Shown here: in pieces, positions 28,011-37,341 of the stretch
How the letters are laid out: each line of letters opens with the position of its first letter
Position numbering within the stretch: the first letter of the stretch is position 1
DNA from: Moritella viscosa
GTDB lineage: Bacteria; Pseudomonadota; Gammaproteobacteria; Enterobacterales; Moritellaceae
NCBI GenBank assembly: GCA_000953735.1
Contig: LN554852.1
Coordinates: 3,421,846 to 3,485,845 of the forward strand
DNA length: 64,000 bases
Direction of reading: 5' to 3'
Made by a program: the position numbers and the translations under genes
Notes under the pieces: model-generated
What the model was told of the DNA's origin: nothing
What the model saw: only the letters and a program-made list of their open reading frames with translations
Database searches by the model: none

Positions 28011-28073
28011 AATAACACTAACTAGTTTAGGATAATCTTAAAACAGTAAACTACTTTTAATTACCAGCTCCAG

Positions 28074-30695
28074 TTATTCAATATGGAAACTAACCCTGTT
28101 ACCTTCACAGTGAATATAAATAGTATTAATCAGTAGCCCCTCACTCAAACGAGTAATGCATAACGTCGCAAGTTCAGGCACTAGCGTTCGATTTATGATT
28201 TGTTCAATGGATCTCGCGCCAGTTTCTGGTGACGTATTTTGCTCAACCAAATATGCAATGAGCTCATCACTATATCCAAACGTAGCTCCATAATGGCTCT
28301 TGACTCGTTTTTCAATGCTGCGTAGTGATAAACTGGCAATTTGTTCCATTTCATCCTTATTCAATGGGAAATATGGCACCACAGTCGAACGGCCAATAAA
28401 AGCTGGTTTAAAGTAATCCAGTAGAGCCGGAAAAATCGTTTTTGTCAGTTCTAAAATGTTAGGTCTTTCTTCTATACAGGCATCTACAACAGCACTATCA
28501 GCTGCATTCGAAGTCATGATAATAATGGTATTTCGAAAATCAATATGGCGACCTTCGCTGTCTGAAATAGCTCCTTTGTCAAAAATTTGGTAGAATAGAT
28601 CATGAACTCCCGGATGGGCTTTCTCCATCTCATCAAGCAGTAAAACAGAATATGGGTTCTTGCGCACAGCTTCTGTTAATATACCGCCTTTGCCATAGCC
28701 CACATAACCCGCTGGAGAGCCCAGTAGCATCGATATTTTGTGTTCTTCTTTAAATTCTGTCATGTTGATCGTAGTTATATTTTTCTCACCACCATAAAGT
28801 AAATCCGTCAAAGCCAATGCAGTTTCTGTTTTACCCACACCACTTGGCCCACACATGAGGAAAACCCCAATCGGTTTACGGGGATCAGTTAAACCCGCAC
28901 GTGACATACGTATCGCTTTCGAAATTTCTTCAATTGGCGCAATTTGTCCGATAACTCGTTCGCCAATGCGCTGCTCTAAATGCAGTAAGCGTTCGACCTC
29001 ATCTTTAACCATATTACCGACAGGAATACCAGTCCAGAGAGAGATGACTTCTGCCACAGTCTGTGTATCGACTTGTGGGATAACCAAAGGTGACTCACCT
29101 TGCAGCTCATGAAGTGAACTCATTTTTTTAGCTAATAATTGTTGAGATGAATTATCAACCCACTTACCCTCACTAAATACATCTTCAGCAAGGTATTGTT
29201 CATCAATCTGATTTTGCAGTTCTATAATTTCAGTGACAAGTAATTTCTCAACGAACCAACGTTGCTCTAGCACCGTATATTCATCGTCTAACTGAACCTG
29301 TGTTTCAGTAAGTAGTGCTAATTTATCAGTACCATTGGCCAACATGGCATGCTCACGTTCCACTGAAATAATTTCACTTTTCACATAACTAATTTTCTCC
29401 GCTAAGCTATCCAGTTGTTGTGGTAGTGCACTTTGACTTAAACCAATACGCGAACAAGCCGTATCGAGCAAACTAATTGCTTTATCCGGTAACTGACGTT
29501 CTGGTAGAAAACGTATCGACAATTGCACTGCTGCTACAATTGCTTCTTCTAAGATTTTCACGCTATGATGATTTTCTAAACTACGGCTCACGCCACGTAA
29601 CATTTGTATCGCATCAGTTTCATTAGGTTCATTAACTGCAATCAATTGAAAACGACGTGTTAAAGCAGCATCAGTTTCAAAATATTGTTTATATTCAGCC
29701 CACGTTGTCGCGGCAATAGTACGGAACTCGCCTCGGGCTAAAGCTGGTTTTAACAAATTAGCGGCATCATTCTGACCTGCCGACCCCCCAGCACCAATTA
29801 GGGTATGCGCTTCATCAATAAACACAATAATAGGATGATGTGACTGCTTCACTTCTGCTAATACATCTTTTAATCTGTTTTCAAACTCACCTTTAATACT
29901 TGCGCCAGCTTGCAGAAGAGCCATATCCAGCGTACGTAATTCAACATTGGCTAGTGATGAGGGGACATTCCCATCAACAATTTGCTGTGCCAAACCTTCG
30001 ACGATGGCCGTTTTACCGACGCCGGGATCTCCCACTAAAATAGGGCTATTTTGGCGTCTTCGGCATAAAATATCGATTGATTTTCTAATTTCAGGATTAC
30101 GCCCAGAAATAGGATCAAGCTCACCATTTCTAGCGGCCGCCGTCAGATTGTGTGTATATTTATCCAATGCAGCAGTACTTGCATCCCCACTTATCAAAGA
30201 ATCTGATGCTACGTTATCCCCCTGATAAGTGTGTGTGTTTCTCATTGAATTTAATTTCAATGATTCCATTGATAAACTATTTAGCCAAGCACTAAGCTCT
30301 CCATTATATCCGCCTTGCGCCAAACGTTGCTTCAGTACTAATAAAATGTGATTACCGTTAATTTCACCGTGGCTATGATTAACCGATGCCAACAGCCAAG
30401 CATCTTTTAATAACTCAACTAATCCCGGCGATAATGCTGGCGCACAATTATTACCACGTGGTAGTTCATTTAAGTGACGAACCAGTATATCTACAACCTG
30501 ATCGCGGCCAATATGTCCTTGTTGTAATAATGCAGTCCAACCACAATTGGGTTCATTCAACAACTGATAAAACCAGTGTTCTTGCTCAATACTAAAATTC
30601 GTTCGAGCCATACAATCGCCCGCAGCGGCTTCAAGTGCACTTTTTAAGGGAGATGCGAGTCGTTTAACTAAACTCTGTAGTTCAACATTGATCAT
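28074..30695 (-). CDS. clpV: T6SS AAA+ ATPase TssH (ClpV)
   Basis: An 873-residue class B ClpB-like disaggregase that extracts and recycles contracted TssB-TssC sheaths. An N-terminal double Clp-N region covers about residues 10-150. The first AAA+ domain has Walker A GDPGVGKTAIVEGLA and Walker B VFIDEAHTLIGAGG. A coiled-coil segment is near 410-520. The second AAA+ domain has CGPSGVGKTETALAL and LLLDEMEKAHPGVHDLF. The C-terminal ClpB D2-small domain follows (TGARSIEQIINRTLVPEL). Both ATPase sites look intact. It begins 15 bp after the tssG stop. Confidence 0.96.
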   Translation of the reverse strand: MINVELQSLVKRLASPLKSALEAAAGDCMARTNFSIEQEHWFYQLLNEPNCGWTALLQQGHIGRDQVVDILVRHLNELPRGNNCAPALSPGLVELLKDAWLLASVNHSHGEINGNHILLVLKQRLAQGGYNGELSAWLNSLSMESLKLNSMRNTHTYQGDNVASDSLISGDASTAALDKYTHNLTAAARNGELDPISGRNPEIRKSIDILCRRRQNSPILVGDPGVGKTAIVEGLAQQIVDGNVPSSLANVELRTLDMALLQAGASIKGEFENRLKDVLAEVKQSHHPIIVFIDEAHTLIGAGGSAGQNDAANLLKPALARGEFRTIAATTWAEYKQYFETDAALTRRFQLIAVNEPNETDAIQMLRGVSRSLENHHSVKILEEAIVAAVQLSIRFLPERQLPDKAISLLDTACSRIGLSQSALPQQLDSLAEKISYVKSEIISVEREHAMLANGTDKLALLTETQVQLDDEYTVLEQRWFVEKLLVTEIIELQNQIDEQYLAEDVFSEGKWVDNSSQQLLAKKMSSLHELQGESPLVIPQVDTQTVAEVISLWTGIPVGNMVKDEVERLLHLEQRIGERVIGQIAPIEEISKAIRMSRAGLTDPRKPIGVFLMCGPSGVGKTETALALTDLLYGGEKNITTINMTEFKEEHKISMLLGSPAGYVGYGKGGILTEAVRKNPYSVLLLDEMEKAHPGVHDLFYQIFDKGAISDSEGRHIDFRNTIIIMTSNAADSAVVDACIEERPNILELTKTIFPALLDYFKPAFIGRSTVVPYFPLNKDEMEQIASLSLRSIEKRVKSHYGATFGYSDELIAYLVEQNTSPETGARSIEQIINRTLVPELATLCITRLSEGLLINTIYIHCEGNRVSFHIE

Positions 30696-30710
30696 TTTGT
30701 ATCCTTGAAT

Positions 30711-31688
30711 TTACTTTAGTGGCATGACCACATGTTCTTTAGCTGCTTGTTTTGGCGCAAGCCAAGTTGATTGGGCCAAACGAATATCGGTCTTATTATT
30801 TGTTGTTAACTTCAAGCCTGGCAGATATTCACCATCAACTTTAATCATAACTTTTAACTTTATATCGACGCCAATATAACGACGAACAAAATAGTTTACG
30901 GCCTGGGTTAGTTTTTCATCGCGTCTAATTTTATTAAATTGTGCGTTATTATTAGGTTTGATCATGACTTCAAGACGATTAAAAGCAGTAACTGCACTTT
31001 TCCCCACTAAAGCGCCAATACCTAACTGATTATTTTGACCGTTTATACCTAATTTAGTAACACTGCAGGGCAATAACGGTACATACTCAACATCACCGTA
31101 TTCCACATCAAAATCATAATCAAAATAATCACAGAGTATTGCTTTAAGAGCACGTGGGCATGATAATTTTAATCCCATCAAAGCTGAATATTGAATTAAA
31201 TTCGCAGCAGGTAAACTGCCATTGTTATTTAAATCACCGTATAAATAGGTCAACATTCTCGTTAACGATAAATCGTGACGATTCCAACTGAAGTGCGCCT
31301 CTTCAGCTTGCGCTGTTAAATTATTTTTTAATTCGGTTTGACAATGCAAGCGATAATAACGGTTATTAAAACCATTAAAAAAATCCACCAGCGCATAATT
31401 ACCCTGTTCAAACAATACCTTTAGCGACTCGCTATAACTGTAGCGAGGCATCACCCCTTGCCCACCGGATAATGCCGGTAAATCACAGCTAAATGTCCAT
31501 TTTCCGGCTATAGGATTGCGAACCTCAACAATATCAGCTTGCTGATAAGTCGGTAATAAACTGGCTAAAAATGTAACTGCAGGCCTTTTTCCTAATATAG
31601 CGGCTTCGTGCTTAACCAATTGCATAGCACAGTGTAGCTCAAAGCTATAAGGTTCATTCCGTAGCTGTATCAGAGCATGTTTCGGCAC
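30711..31688 (-). CDS. tssG: T6SS baseplate protein TssG
   Basis: A 325-residue protein. The start is a GTG at 31686-31688 preceded by a full-strength Shine-Dalgarno AAGGAGGT at 31693-31700, inside the end of tssF; this signal decides the start. The segment PYSFELHCAMQLVKHEAAIL is the usual TssG opening (family pattern with hydrophobic residues and Leu-Glu pair), and the C-terminal LGIGALVGKSAVTAFNRLEV fits the family's conserved region. TssG forms the baseplate wedge with TssF, TssE and TssK. It overlaps tssF by 19 bp and is followed by tssH. Confidence 0.92.
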   Translation of the reverse strand: MPKHALIQLRNEPYSFELHCAMQLVKHEAAILGKRPAVTFLASLLPTYQQADIVEVRNPIAGKWTFSCDLPALSGGQGVMPRYSYSESLKVLFEQGNYALVDFFNGFNNRYYRLHCQTELKNNLTAQAEEAHFSWNRHDLSLTRMLTYLYGDLNNNGSLPAANLIQYSALMGLKLSCPRALKAILCDYFDYDFDVEYGDVEYVPLLPCSVTKLGINGQNNQLGIGALVGKSAVTAFNRLEVMIKPNNNAQFNKIRRDEKLTQAVNYFVRRYIGVDIKLKVMIKVDGEYLPGLKLTTNNKTDIRLAQSTWLAPKQAAKEHVVMPLK

Positions 31689-33451
31689 CCAGACCTCCTT
31701 GGAAACACCTTATATTCGCCTTCGATACCTTCAATTAAAATAACCAGCTGAGTGAAACTGTTAAAACCAGCAAAATAAGCAAAAAAGCGATCTAACAGCT
31801 GAGATAAAAGTTCAATACCAGCACCCAACTCTCTACTATTAAATGTGACACTTAACCGTGTACCATAAGCAAAACAACTTTTTCCAGATATACGCACTGG
31901 CGCCACGACTTGTTCTTGCTCTAAGTGTTGAATAGCAGCAATATAAGCATTATTTTGTGAGCTTTCGGTATGGTTATAAAGATTTAACATTTCTTTTAAA
32001 GCTGACACAGGATCATCAGCACCGAGTAATGCATGATAATTAAAATGTAAATGCGCTAACAGCGGCCATGCATTTTGTTCTGAAGCTTTGATCCGAATCT
32101 GATTCGTTGGACGTCGTAATAACTGCAACTGAGCAGGTAGCGAAATAGAGTCACGGCAAGTCACCTGACTCTGCATCGACAGCTCACCCGCTAATAGACC
32201 GTCGGAACAAGTCGCCGATACCAACCATGTCCTGCTTTCAGAATTCGCACTTTGATGATCAAGGTCTGCCACGCGTAAAAAACTCTGCAAGTGAGCATCA
32301 GTTTGCCAATGTTGTACTAACTGCCATCTTAATCCTGTCTCTGAACCTTGGTATTTATCACCATATAAAGGCGGTACATTATAAATTTTCTGACTTGTTA
32401 TATCGGTAATTTGATCAATAGAAAATAATTGCAATTGCTGACGGCCACCCGCATCAAGCACAATCGGATATTGAGTTTGGTCAAAATCAATAGTGAGCGG
32501 TTCCGTTATTAATGTTTGTAAATTAACGATAGGCGTACAGAATAGATGGAAATTATCCGTACTTAAGCTACGTGATAAATCAATATCCATATCTTCAATA
32601 AAAATCTGAATCGTAACCTCATCGGTTTGAGCATAGCGTAACGAGTCTGCAAGGTTCAATTCAACAACATGAAAACGTTCAGGAAAACTAAAGAATTCAG
32701 TTAATAATTTAAACCCACCAAAACTACGAGCACTATAAGGTAATACTTGCTGCTGCTCATCAAATCCCACAGATTGCAAGGCTTCAGCGCCTAATAATAC
32801 CCGTTGGTCACTATAATGTACGCATATCTGTTGTACTCCAGATAAGAGATTATCGTACAAACGTAATACCGATTGAGTTTCGCCACGTAAAAATAATTCC
32901 AACGAGTGACAATCAAGGTCGGAAAATAAAATACTCGGATCGCTTGTCCGTAATTTAATTTCAAGCATTGCTTTAGCTTGTTCTGCACCTTTTGGTTTTT
33001 CCACATTAAATGGTGCAATGGCTACCTGAGCCGAATCAAGATGGATAGGAAATAATGTTACATCTTGGCAAGTACGAAATACCATACTTTCAATATCGGT
33101 ATCAGAAATCCCAAGGTGTGTTCCTTGCGGGATAAAATGCTTAGCGCTTACATCATCTAACGGTTTCATTTTCATCACACTAAATGCCGGAATAGGCCTA
33201 AGGTAGTGAGGAAATAACAAACGTAGCAAGCTATCTGTCAAATCAGGATAGGAATCATCAAGTCTCTGTTGTAACCGCGCATTTAATAATGCAACACTAT
33301 CAATCAAACGTGCTATTTGCGGATCATCAATACTATCATCGCAAATCCCTAAAGATTTAGCTGAACCGGGGTGGCGACGAGAGAAATCCCCAGCTTCTTG
33401 ACGAATAAACGCCAATTCTTGTTCAAAATAACTTAATAATGAATTAGACAA
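31670..33451 (-). CDS. tssF: T6SS baseplate protein TssF
   Basis: A 593-residue protein of the normal TssF length. The N-terminus LLSYFEQELAFIRQEAGDFS followed by RRHPGSAKSLGI and the DPQIARLIDSVALLNARLQQ segment are the clear family signature, and so is the DSYPDLTDSLLRLLFPHYLR block. The C-terminal part RLSVTFNSRELGAGIELLSQ and FAYFAGFNSFTQLVI also match. TssF is the main wedge subunit of the baseplate. It overlaps tssE by 8 bp and tssG by 19 bp. Confidence 0.95.
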   Translation of the reverse strand: MSNSLLSYFEQELAFIRQEAGDFSRRHPGSAKSLGICDDSIDDPQIARLIDSVALLNARLQQRLDDSYPDLTDSLLRLLFPHYLRPIPAFSVMKMKPLDDVSAKHFIPQGTHLGISDTDIESMVFRTCQDVTLFPIHLDSAQVAIAPFNVEKPKGAEQAKAMLEIKLRTSDPSILFSDLDCHSLELFLRGETQSVLRLYDNLLSGVQQICVHYSDQRVLLGAEALQSVGFDEQQQVLPYSARSFGGFKLLTEFFSFPERFHVVELNLADSLRYAQTDEVTIQIFIEDMDIDLSRSLSTDNFHLFCTPIVNLQTLITEPLTIDFDQTQYPIVLDAGGRQQLQLFSIDQITDITSQKIYNVPPLYGDKYQGSETGLRWQLVQHWQTDAHLQSFLRVADLDHQSANSESRTWLVSATCSDGLLAGELSMQSQVTCRDSISLPAQLQLLRRPTNQIRIKASEQNAWPLLAHLHFNYHALLGADDPVSALKEMLNLYNHTESSQNNAYIAAIQHLEQEQVVAPVRISGKSCFAYGTRLSVTFNSRELGAGIELLSQLLDRFFAYFAGFNSFTQLVILIEGIEGEYKVFPRRSGCRNML

Positions 33452-33872
33452 GGTTAGTTTTCCTTACATCTAAACTGTTCGTAGTAAAATCAAGGCTTGA
33501 ATCAAATACCACCACCTCTTCACTGAAATTACAGCTAATGAGACCTTCAATACGAAATTTTAATTTGTTTGTCGCCACAGAGCTTTCATCCAACTCAACG
33601 ATGACAGCTTTTAAACGCGGTTCAAATTGAATAATCAGACTTTTCACATCATGTAAGATCAAATCACTGCTACTCTGACCTTGGCTATGTAAAGAACTTA
33701 CCATACCAAAATTAGCGATTGAACCTTCCGTATGTTCCCCCAACTCAAGGTCATGCCAAACAGGAGCTCGTGCCGATAATAACGCTGCTAAATTTTCAAT
33801 AATAGCGTCCCGCACATCATCAATATCACCACGCCATTGGCCTTTAATTTTAGAAAGTAAACTCATTTTCAT
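33444..33872 (-). CDS. tssE: T6SS baseplate protein TssE (gp25-like)
   Basis: A 142-residue protein related to the phage T4 gp25 wedge protein. The segment DVRDAIIENLAALLSARAP followed by the ANFGMVSSLHSQGQSS stretch and VKSLIIQFEPRLKAVIVELD with LKFRIEGLISCNF is the TssE pattern. It seeds sheath polymerisation on the baseplate. It overlaps the second tssC-like gene by 4 bp and tssF by 8 bp. Confidence 0.92.
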   Translation of the reverse strand: MKMSLLSKIKGQWRGDIDDVRDAIIENLAALLSARAPVWHDLELGEHTEGSIANFGMVSSLHSQGQSSSDLILHDVKSLIIQFEPRLKAVIVELDESSVATNKLKFRIEGLISCNFSEEVVVFDSSLDFTTNSLDVRKTNLV

Positions 33873-35236
33873 CCGCCCAATTTATCAGACGATACATCAG
33901 TCATCAGTGTAATGTGGGAATCCAACATCTCATATTGATATTGAGGTTGAAGTTTAATCTGACAGTGATAACGTGTTGAATCATAACTGTCTTCAATAAA
34001 TTGAACATCCGCGCTTTTCAGTGGATAACGAGCCATTATCGCTTCATCGCCATAATCAAGGTTACTAATATAAGTTTCTAACCAACGCTTGAGATCGTGC
34101 TGGCAAGTTGCCGCACTATCAAAACGTCCGACTCGATCGCGCATTTTAACTTTGATGTAATGCCCAAATCGACAAGCCATAAGGTTAGTCTGCAACATGC
34201 CACTCATTTTATTAACTTCGCTTGTTGGGTTCCAGACGGACTGGTTACTAAAGATACCTAGTTGCTTGCTTAAATAAATGCTCGATACAGGAACAAAGCC
34301 CTGCTCTGCCCAAAAACCATCACTTTCACTAAAGATATCAATGCTCGTTTTTAGTAACGAGCCACTCTCATCCTTAAGATTAATGAGTGCTCCATGGTTA
34401 CCGACTTTGTCGTGAGCACGAAGAAAACCGAACCAGCTAATGCGATCAAACTCGCGAATAACATTAATTGCTAATAAATAAGCGGCGTTCCCCCAAAGAA
34501 CATTGACATTAATATTGTGCTCGTTGAATACAAATCCCGCTGCATAATTTTTTCTTGGTTGACGAATACGGTACTCAGGTAATACCAAATGTAAAAAACG
34601 GCTCGAACTGCGGCTTCTCAACAACGCCCAACTCTGTAGGTCTAAACTGCTTAAAATACGCTTTATCCGAGTGTGGTCATGCATTAATCTGGCAGGTTCA
34701 TCACCAAAAAAATGGTTATTAACACCCATCACAACAGGGCACAATGAATGCTCACCTAATTCCGCAACCAGCTGCAGCGTATATAAATCATCAAAATCAT
34801 TGTTTTCATCAAGTTCAGAATGAACATAATGATCGACAACTAACAAGCCAAATGGCTGTCCACCAGCTGTATCAAGTTCATTCGAATAAATTTTTTTATA
34901 TAACGCACTACGCTTAATCTCAAAGGCTTGATTAAGATCTGTTGATAACATACTCCAACTGAAATCAAGTAGTTTGACTTTGATCCTGCGACTTGATACT
35001 TGTAGCGAAATTAAGCTATGAAGACCAGACCAGGTTGCTTCCAATTTTTTAAATTCATCAGCTTGAATAACGGCAGAAAGCTGCGCGCTCATCTGCTGAT
35101 CTAGCTGTTTGATCATCCTAGTAATAACGGTTTTAAAAAGAGCTGTATCTTGCTGTTTAGCATATTCTAACAGCATCCGCCATGGCCCTAAATCGGTTAA
35201 GACTCTGGTGGATAATGTTGGATTAGTTACAATCAT
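33869..35236 (-). CDS. Second TssC-like sheath protein (ImpD/TssC40-like)
   Basis: A 455-residue paralogue of TssC. Shared blocks are FKKLEATWSGLHSLISLQVS, LYKKIYSNELDTAGGQPFGL, the VLWGNAAYLLAINVIREFDR segment and RFGHYIKVKMRDRVGRFDSA. The sheath-type C-terminus differs: where TssC has RPWLQMEELTTSLRMVANIP, this protein has KLQPQYQYEMLDSHITLMTD and a different tail. Paired tssC genes are known elsewhere (impC/impD, TssC41/TssC40 in Agrobacterium), and the second copy there is not the main sheath subunit. It has no tssB partner of its own. It follows tssC by 40 bp that contain a strong hairpin, and overlaps tssE by 4 bp. Confidence 0.88.
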   Translation of the reverse strand: MIVTNPTLSTRVLTDLGPWRMLLEYAKQQDTALFKTVITRMIKQLDQQMSAQLSAVIQADEFKKLEATWSGLHSLISLQVSSRRIKVKLLDFSWSMLSTDLNQAFEIKRSALYKKIYSNELDTAGGQPFGLLVVDHYVHSELDENNDFDDLYTLQLVAELGEHSLCPVVMGVNNHFFGDEPARLMHDHTRIKRILSSLDLQSWALLRSRSSSRFLHLVLPEYRIRQPRKNYAAGFVFNEHNINVNVLWGNAAYLLAINVIREFDRISWFGFLRAHDKVGNHGALINLKDESGSLLKTSIDIFSESDGFWAEQGFVPVSSIYLSKQLGIFSNQSVWNPTSEVNKMSGMLQTNLMACRFGHYIKVKMRDRVGRFDSAATCQHDLKRWLETYISNLDYGDEAIMARYPLKSADVQFIEDSYDSTRYHCQIKLQPQYQYEMLDSHITLMTDVSSDKLGG

Positions 35237-35246
35237 AGATTCTCCA

Positions 35247-35268
35247 CTCGAGGGCTTTCACCCTCGAG
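35247..35268 (-). promoter_or_regulatory. Intercistronic hairpin between tssC and the second tssC-like gene
   Basis: A perfect 8-bp GC-rich stem (CTCGAGGG/CCCTCGAG) pairs 35247-35254 with 35261-35268 around a 6-nt loop. It has no U-tract, and the next gene's ribosome binding site (GGAGA) follows it, so termination is unlikely. It may protect the 3' end of the hcp-tssBC message or mark a processing site. Confidence 0.6.
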
Positions 35269-35276
35269 ATTAAGCA

Positions 35277-36755
35277 TTAGCCAGGTATGTTAGCAACCAT
35301 ACGTAATGATGTTGTTAACTCTTCCATTTGTAACCATGGACGCAAGTGCGCGATTGCAGAATAACAACCAGGTCGGCCAACTTGTTCAGCAACGGTGACA
35401 CGAGCTTCCACAAGCGGATACTTCGCCTTTGCTTCATTGCCAATAGCATTAGGGTTCACATATTGTTGAATCCAATCGGTCAATTCTTTTTCGATATTAC
35501 CCGAATCAATGTTGGAACCGATACGGTCACGCCCCATCACTTTCAAATATAGTGCGATACGACTACTTGCCATGGTGTAAGGCAAACGCGCTGAAATAGC
35601 AGCATTTGCCGTCGCATCTGGATCTGTATATGTTTTAGGTTTATGCGTAGTCTGACCACCCATAAAAACAGCGTAATTCGTATTTTTATAATGAACTAAA
35701 GGAAGGAAGCCAAGATTACTCAGCTCTTTTTCACGCTCGTCCGTTAGATTAACTTCTGACGGACACTGCTGCACTAAATCACCCGCTGGTGAGTGATAGA
35801 CAAAGTTAGCAAGATTTTCAACTTTGCCACCATTATCCGTACCACGGATAGCAGTACACCAGCCATATTTGGTATAGGCTTGTGTTAACAACAAACCAAA
35901 TTCATAAGCCGCATTGCTCCATACAAAATCATCTTGTGATTCTGGAACAGCTTTACCACTTTCGTCTGTTTTAAATTCTTCAAAATCAAATGAAGCAACA
36001 GCTACAGTATCCTTACCATAAGGTAAGCGAGCAATAGTTTTTGGCAATGTTAATGCAACATAACGTGAATCATCACTGTCACGGAATGCATTCCAACTTG
36101 CATAAGCAGGAGAATCAAAACCAGCAGCTATAGGCTTACCTTCGTTAAAGGTTTCAAAAGATTTAAAATCAAACATACTTGAATTTGCAGCTGCAATGAA
36201 AGGAGCATGAGAAGCCGCGGCTACTTCTCCCATGTAACGTAACAATGCTACGTCTTCATCACCATAACCGAATTCATAATCACCTAATAGTGCGCCATAA
36301 GGTTGACCACCTGCAGTCCCAAACTCTTCTTGATAAACCATGGTGAAAAAACGGCTACGATCGATCGCTGGCGCATCTTCAAACTGCTCTAGTAATTCAT
36401 CTTTAGTGTAATCAGCTAGTTTAATTTTTAAATCTGCACCAAGCTCACTATTTTTAACTAATTTTTGTACACCTAACCAAGTACCTTCCAGTTTCTGGAA
36501 CGCATTATTTTTCATCACAGTAGACAATTGAGCTGAAATTTTAACATCAAGTGCAGCAATTGCTTTTTCGATAGTTAAAGTTAAGTTTTTATCCCAAGTC
36601 ACTGTACCTTCAAGTGCTTGTGACATCAGTACAGACAGAAGTTCTTTTGTAGTATCTACAGGTGTTTGCGTTGTTGCTGAAATCGCTCGTTCCAAGAAAC
36701 TAACATCACCTTCAACAGTAGCTTGTTGCACTGTATTTTCTTGTTCAGTCGACAT
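35277..36755 (-). CDS. tssC: T6SS contractile sheath large subunit TssC (VipB)
   Basis: A 492-residue protein that polymerises with TssB into the contractile sheath around the Hcp tube. Family blocks include FQKLEGTWLGVQKLVKNSEL, MVYQEEFGTAGGQPYGALLG, LRYMGEVAAASHAPFIAAAN, WSNAAYEFGLLLTQAYTKYG and the sheath C-terminus RPWLQMEELTTSLRMVANIP. The start overlaps the tssB stop by one base (TAATG type), giving tight translational coupling and the 1:1 ratio needed for the sheath. Confidence 0.97.
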   Translation of the reverse strand: MSTEQENTVQQATVEGDVSFLERAISATTQTPVDTTKELLSVLMSQALEGTVTWDKNLTLTIEKAIAALDVKISAQLSTVMKNNAFQKLEGTWLGVQKLVKNSELGADLKIKLADYTKDELLEQFEDAPAIDRSRFFTMVYQEEFGTAGGQPYGALLGDYEFGYGDEDVALLRYMGEVAAASHAPFIAAANSSMFDFKSFETFNEGKPIAAGFDSPAYASWNAFRDSDDSRYVALTLPKTIARLPYGKDTVAVASFDFEEFKTDESGKAVPESQDDFVWSNAAYEFGLLLTQAYTKYGWCTAIRGTDNGGKVENLANFVYHSPAGDLVQQCPSEVNLTDEREKELSNLGFLPLVHYKNTNYAVFMGGQTTHKPKTYTDPDATANAAISARLPYTMASSRIALYLKVMGRDRIGSNIDSGNIEKELTDWIQQYVNPNAIGNEAKAKYPLVEARVTVAEQVGRPGCYSAIAHLRPWLQMEELTTSLRMVANIPG

Positions 36756-37264
36756 TATTCAGCGTCTCCGTTTTGAATACCAAGTTCACCAGCCAGATGT
36801 TGTATCGCGTCTGTGCTTTGCAGTAATTCTTTTAATAATCGCTCTAAATCACGAGATCTATCCGCTTTACTTAGCAGTACTTTTAATTGATTTCGCGTTT
36901 CGACCAACTGTTTTAACGGTTCAATTTTGTCAACCACATTTTCTGGTTGAAAATCTTTCATCGATTGGAAGTTCAAGTTCACTTCAAATTGGCTGTTGTC
37001 ATCGGCCAATTTATTATCAACTTTGTAAGATAAAGATGGGTTAATTTGGCCCATCACTGTATCAAAATTATCTTTATCTACGCCGGTGAACTCACGTTCT
37101 TCCAAGTCTACTTTATCATTTTCTGCTTTATGACCAGAGAAATCACCAATTACACCCACAACAAAAGGTAGTTCTTTTGTTTCTGTTGCACCATTGGTTT
37201 CTACGTCATATGTAATACTGACGCGGTTTTTGCTAACACGCTTATGTTGCGAATTGAGAGCCAT
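36755..37264 (-). CDS. tssB: T6SS contractile sheath small subunit TssB (VipA)
   Basis: A 169-residue protein of the usual TssB length. KRVSKNRVSITYDVETNGAT then ELPFVVGVIGDFSGHKAEND is the standard N-terminus, followed by EREFTGVDKDNFDTVMGQIN. The C-terminal helix region (LKQLVETRNQLKVLLSKADR, LERLLKELLQ) is the part that wraps into TssC and is recognised by ClpV in the family. It lies 77 bp downstream of hcp beyond a stem-loop and is translationally coupled to tssC. Confidence 0.96.
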   Translation of the reverse strand: MALNSQHKRVSKNRVSITYDVETNGATETKELPFVVGVIGDFSGHKAENDKVDLEEREFTGVDKDNFDTVMGQINPSLSYKVDNKLADDNSQFEVNLNFQSMKDFQPENVVDKIEPLKQLVETRNQLKVLLSKADRSRDLERLLKELLQSTDAIQHLAGELGIQNGDAE

Positions 37265-37305
37265 GCTTCCCTACCTTTATATTATGAGAACTGAATGAAA
37301 TCGTG

Positions 37306-37335
37306 GTTATGCGCCACAAAATAGTAGCGCATAAC
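37306..37335 (-). promoter_or_regulatory. Intercistronic hairpin between hcp and tssB
   Basis: A perfect 9-bp stem (GTTATGCGC/GCGCATAAC) pairs 37306-37314 with 37327-37335 around a 12-nt loop, directly after the hcp stop. It lacks a U-tract, so partial termination or 3'-end protection of hcp mRNA is more likely than full termination. Confidence 0.6.
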
Positions 37336-37341
37336 AACACA

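Noticed and set aside
26992-30695. Effector-immunity pair formed by the unknown gene and a neighbour
   Set aside because: The neighbours are tssH and the ATP-grasp gene; no small partner that looks like an immunity protein exists.
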